DNA of 64,000 nucleotides, from assembly GCF_002846365.1 (NCBI RefSeq), contig NZ_PJMW01000002.1, forward strand, positions 4,402,001 through 4,466,000, read 5' to 3'. The DNA is from Nocardia fluminea (GTDB lineage Bacteria; Actinomycetota; Actinomycetes; Mycobacteriales; Mycobacteriaceae). The position numbers and the translations under genes were made by a program. The notes under the pieces were generated by a model. It saw nothing but the letters and a program-made list of their open reading frames with translations, searched no databases and was not told the DNA's origin. This document shows, piece by piece, positions 62,255 through 64,000 of the stretch. The first letter of the stretch is position 1, and the number at the start of each line of letters is the position of its first letter.

Positions 62255-63376
62255 TTACGAAGGAGAATCATGAAAATATTGAGCTGACTTCAAACGTGAA
62301 ATGATCGTTTGCGACGCTTTGTCCGATGGAATTCTTCTCAAATAGCGTTGGAGCACAGCGATTTCGGAATCGATGTTGTTCAGCTTTCGGTAAACAATGG
62401 CGGCTTGTTCGGTTATCCATGCGGTCGGCGGAGTTTCGATAATTGCTGAGGAGGCATCCTCGGCGTCCAACATGCGTTCGAGTAGTTGTATGGCGGCCCT
62501 GTTCTTCCCCGCACGCTTGAGCGCCCGTACCTTTTCGAACCATTGCCGGACGTCTTTGCCATCGACGAGCCCAGCGGACCAAGCTCGTTGGGCTTGTTCG
62601 CGTTCGGCACGCTCAACAGCATCGCGCTCGTCTGGCCAGAGAAATGTTTCGCGCCCGCGTTGCACGGCATCTTCGCCATGTGGATCGGCGACGGTGATAT
62701 TCACGAGGATGTGGCCGCTACTTATCCGGCGGATCTTGCCGTACCCATGGAGCTGGCCGTCGGCGACGCGTCGGACCGCACGCTCGCAATAGTCCGAGTA
62801 GCCCGCGTATGCTGTCGCAACGTGGAGTCCGGACATATAGACATCAATCGCATGCCCGCCTTCGCATAATTGGACTCGGCATTCGGTGATTAGCTGACCA
62901 GCGTTCTGTAGCACAAATTTTCGCTGGGACTGGAACTCTTCACCCCATGAGGTCCGAGACCAGTCAATTTCGAAAAACTTCGAACCACGAAGGTGTGTCG
63001 GCAGCGCCAGCCAATTCCATAGGTTGCTCGGCCATGTACCTCTTATTTCAAGGCGTCGTTCCCGCGCTGTGTCCCAATGCACTCTCGCCCTCATTTTGAC
63101 GTTAAGTCCAATCGAATTGGCCTGAACGATCACGGAATGTATCTCGTCGGCCATTTCGTCGGCGAGGTATCCGACGCGGTGACCATACAGGATCAGAGCT
63201 ACCGGCGTCGTTTCATGCTCGTTGTCGGGTTCAGGAACGGCTTCTACGCCGAAAATGACGTCTCGAGGCACCTTGTCGAGCACGCCCTGCTCGACAAGGT
63301 CGAGATGGGTGTGCGCCTCGGGCGAGATTGAGCCGTCCAGCCACAAATCTTGCACATAACTAGTATGCGCCTCCAC
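62255..63376 (-). CDS. HIRAN-domain protein with helical C-terminus
   Basis: About 373 residues from GTG 63376; the true start may be slightly downstream. Residues 30-110 fit a HIRAN domain (DKVPRDVIFGVEAVPEPDNE, TTPVALILYGHRVGYLADEM, ADEIHSVIVQ), a DNA-end-binding fold. A middle domain follows (SKFFEIDWSRTSWGEEFQSQ, HAIDVYMSGLHVATAYAGYS). The last ~100 residues are TPR-like helices (RAIQLLERMLDAED-type and DSEIAVLQRYLRRIPSDKAS). Lower GC and an AT-rich end resemble the PIN gene. HIRAN proteins are common in defence and repair gene sets. The exact role is unknown. Confidence 0.65.
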   Translation of the reverse strand: MEAHTSYVQDLWLDGSISPEAHTHLDLVEQGVLDKVPRDVIFGVEAVPEPDNEHETTPVALILYGHRVGYLADEMADEIHSVIVQANSIGLNVKMRARVHWDTARERRLEIRGTWPSNLWNWLALPTHLRGSKFFEIDWSRTSWGEEFQSQRKFVLQNAGQLITECRVQLCEGGHAIDVYMSGLHVATAYAGYSDYCERAVRRVADGQLHGYGKIRRISSGHILVNITVADPHGEDAVQRGRETFLWPDERDAVERAEREQAQRAWSAGLVDGKDVRQWFEKVRALKRAGKNRAAIQLLERMLDAEDASSAIIETPPTAWITEQAAIVYRKLNNIDSEIAVLQRYLRRIPSDKASQTIISRLKSAQYFHDSPS

Positions 63377-63916
63377 CTGCGAATGACGCTGCCACCTCGT
63401 CGATTGCCCGCCTGCTGTCGGTCTACATCAGGGTCTGCAGGCCGCCGCGACAGCCGAAGCCCTCGGCCCGTTACGGCTGTCGTTCATCCGTTCCCTGCGC
63501 GTCGTCCGGCGATCGATCACCGGACAGGCGGGTTTTTCCCCCTGACCAGCTGACCACCGCACGGTCCGCAGCGGTCGCCGAGATCGCCGAACGCCCGAAC
63601 CCGACTCGGCGGCAACGTAGTTACCCTCGGGTCACCAAACGCGCCGGCCGGCACATGTCCCCTCGAAAAACCGTGCAGCACCGCAACATCAACCACGACA
63701 GCCCGCCACGCATCCAGCTACACCAGGCCGTCAGTTAACGGCGTTGGCATCGAACCCGGGACGGCTCAGTCCAGGTCGGGGCGGGCGTAGTAGGCCTTGG
63801 GACCAAGTCCGCTGAGCAGATCCTGACCAAGGCCGACCACCGAAGAACTTCAAATACAGCCCACTAGCGCAAGCGAATCCCTCACGCTTTAGTGTCCGCG
63901 GGACTACCATCGCCTC
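63377..63916. other. Interval before the SIR2-like gene
   Basis: 540 bp. A minus-strand frame ending at 63766 reads VVGLGQDLLSGLGPKAYYAR, PDLD, a protein-like tail of unknown origin without a start. Nothing else was recognised. Confidence 0.35.
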
Positions 63917-64000
63917 ATGGTGGATCAACGCACAAGCATGCGGATTCGTTCAGCTCTGCTAAGTGGGCGAGCAGTTCTTGTAACAGGCGCTGGATTTTCA
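63917..64000 (+). CDS. SIR2-like protein, first 28 residues only
   Basis: The frame runs off the right edge. From ATG 63917 it reads MVDQRTSMRIRSALLSGRAV then LVTGAGFS. A short basic/helical lead followed by (A/V)-x-x-x-G-A-G-(F/A)-S is the NAD-binding opening of SIR2 and SIR2_2 domains. Bacterial SIR2-like proteins often destroy NAD in anti-phage systems. Base composition here is clearly lower in GC than the chromosome backbone. Only the motif supports the call; an NAD(P)-binding dehydrogenase is the main alternative. Confidence 0.5.
   Translation, partial: MVDQRTSMRIRSALLSGRAVLVTGAGFS

Noticed and set aside
1..64000. CRISPR arrays, rRNA genes, riboswitches
   Set aside because: No regularly spaced short repeats, rRNA signatures or recognisable riboswitch cores were seen on either strand.

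Overview
The window is high-GC DNA with actinobacterial codon use. It most resembles Nocardia or a close mycolic-acid-containing relative. The basis is a tandem pair of MspA-type porins of the NfpA/NfpB kind, a GT87 (AftC-like) arabinosyltransferase, an NsrR with actinobacterial ligand spacing, and several PucR/CdaR-type regulators. It reads as a chromosome segment in which intact core or adaptive operons alternate with badly decayed accessory stretches.

Left part (1-18 kb). The 3' part of aconitase is followed by a truncated NucA/NucB nuclease locus and by a cytochrome oxidase subunit I gene cut off by a Tn3-family transposase remnant. A nitric-oxide/redox cluster follows: a 7Fe ferredoxin, a SufR-like regulator, a membrane protein, a small Cys-containing protein and a universal stress protein in one overlapping operon; a DUF2249-cupin protein; a cupin; a DUF2798 protein; then nsrR-hmp. 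Two copies of a TTTATACA-N9-TGTATAAA type palindrome link the ferredoxin operon with the DUF2249-cupin gene and its divergent neighbour. A SigF-type sigma factor follows, then a patch of gene fragments (YegP, ATP-dependent DNA ligase, tyrosine recombinase).

Middle (18-41 kb). Two PucR regulators sit with two lipases. A second decayed patch holds a broken HTH protein, an Ntn-hydrolase-like protein and a MerR fragment. An XRE-cupin regulator sits next to a class II aldolase/DapA-like catabolic operon with a clear operator. A TetR gene, a frameshifted MFS exporter and its divergent TetR come next, then a gene-poor stretch of small or uncertain ORFs. A 270-bp repeat carrying a 62-residue ORF occurs at 13.8 kb and again at 39.5 kb. 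A paralogous pair of small proteins occurs at 18.8 and 27.7 kb.

Right part (40-64 kb). Two tandem porins with a strong terminator, a two-component system, a GT87 glycosyltransferase, a TerD-like protein and NhaA form a well-preserved block. After a broken lipoprotein come a Ddn-family oxidoreductase, an HxlR/DUF1761 pair and a DUF4333 protein. A relic of an integration site follows (tRNA T-arm-like copies and arm-type direct repeats). Next are an AurF-like diiron oxygenase with a TetR gene, a PucR and a MerR regulator. An intact IS3-family element then marks the start of a lower-GC accessory region holding a PIN-domain protein, a HIRAN-domain protein and, running off the right edge, the start of a SIR2-like protein. 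This right edge looks like the beginning of a defence island and is the most likely place for an undescribed system.

At least eight genes carry frameshifts, several in or next to short homopolymer runs. Read-level checking is needed to separate real decay from sequence error. All family calls are from reading translations by eye; no database search was run.
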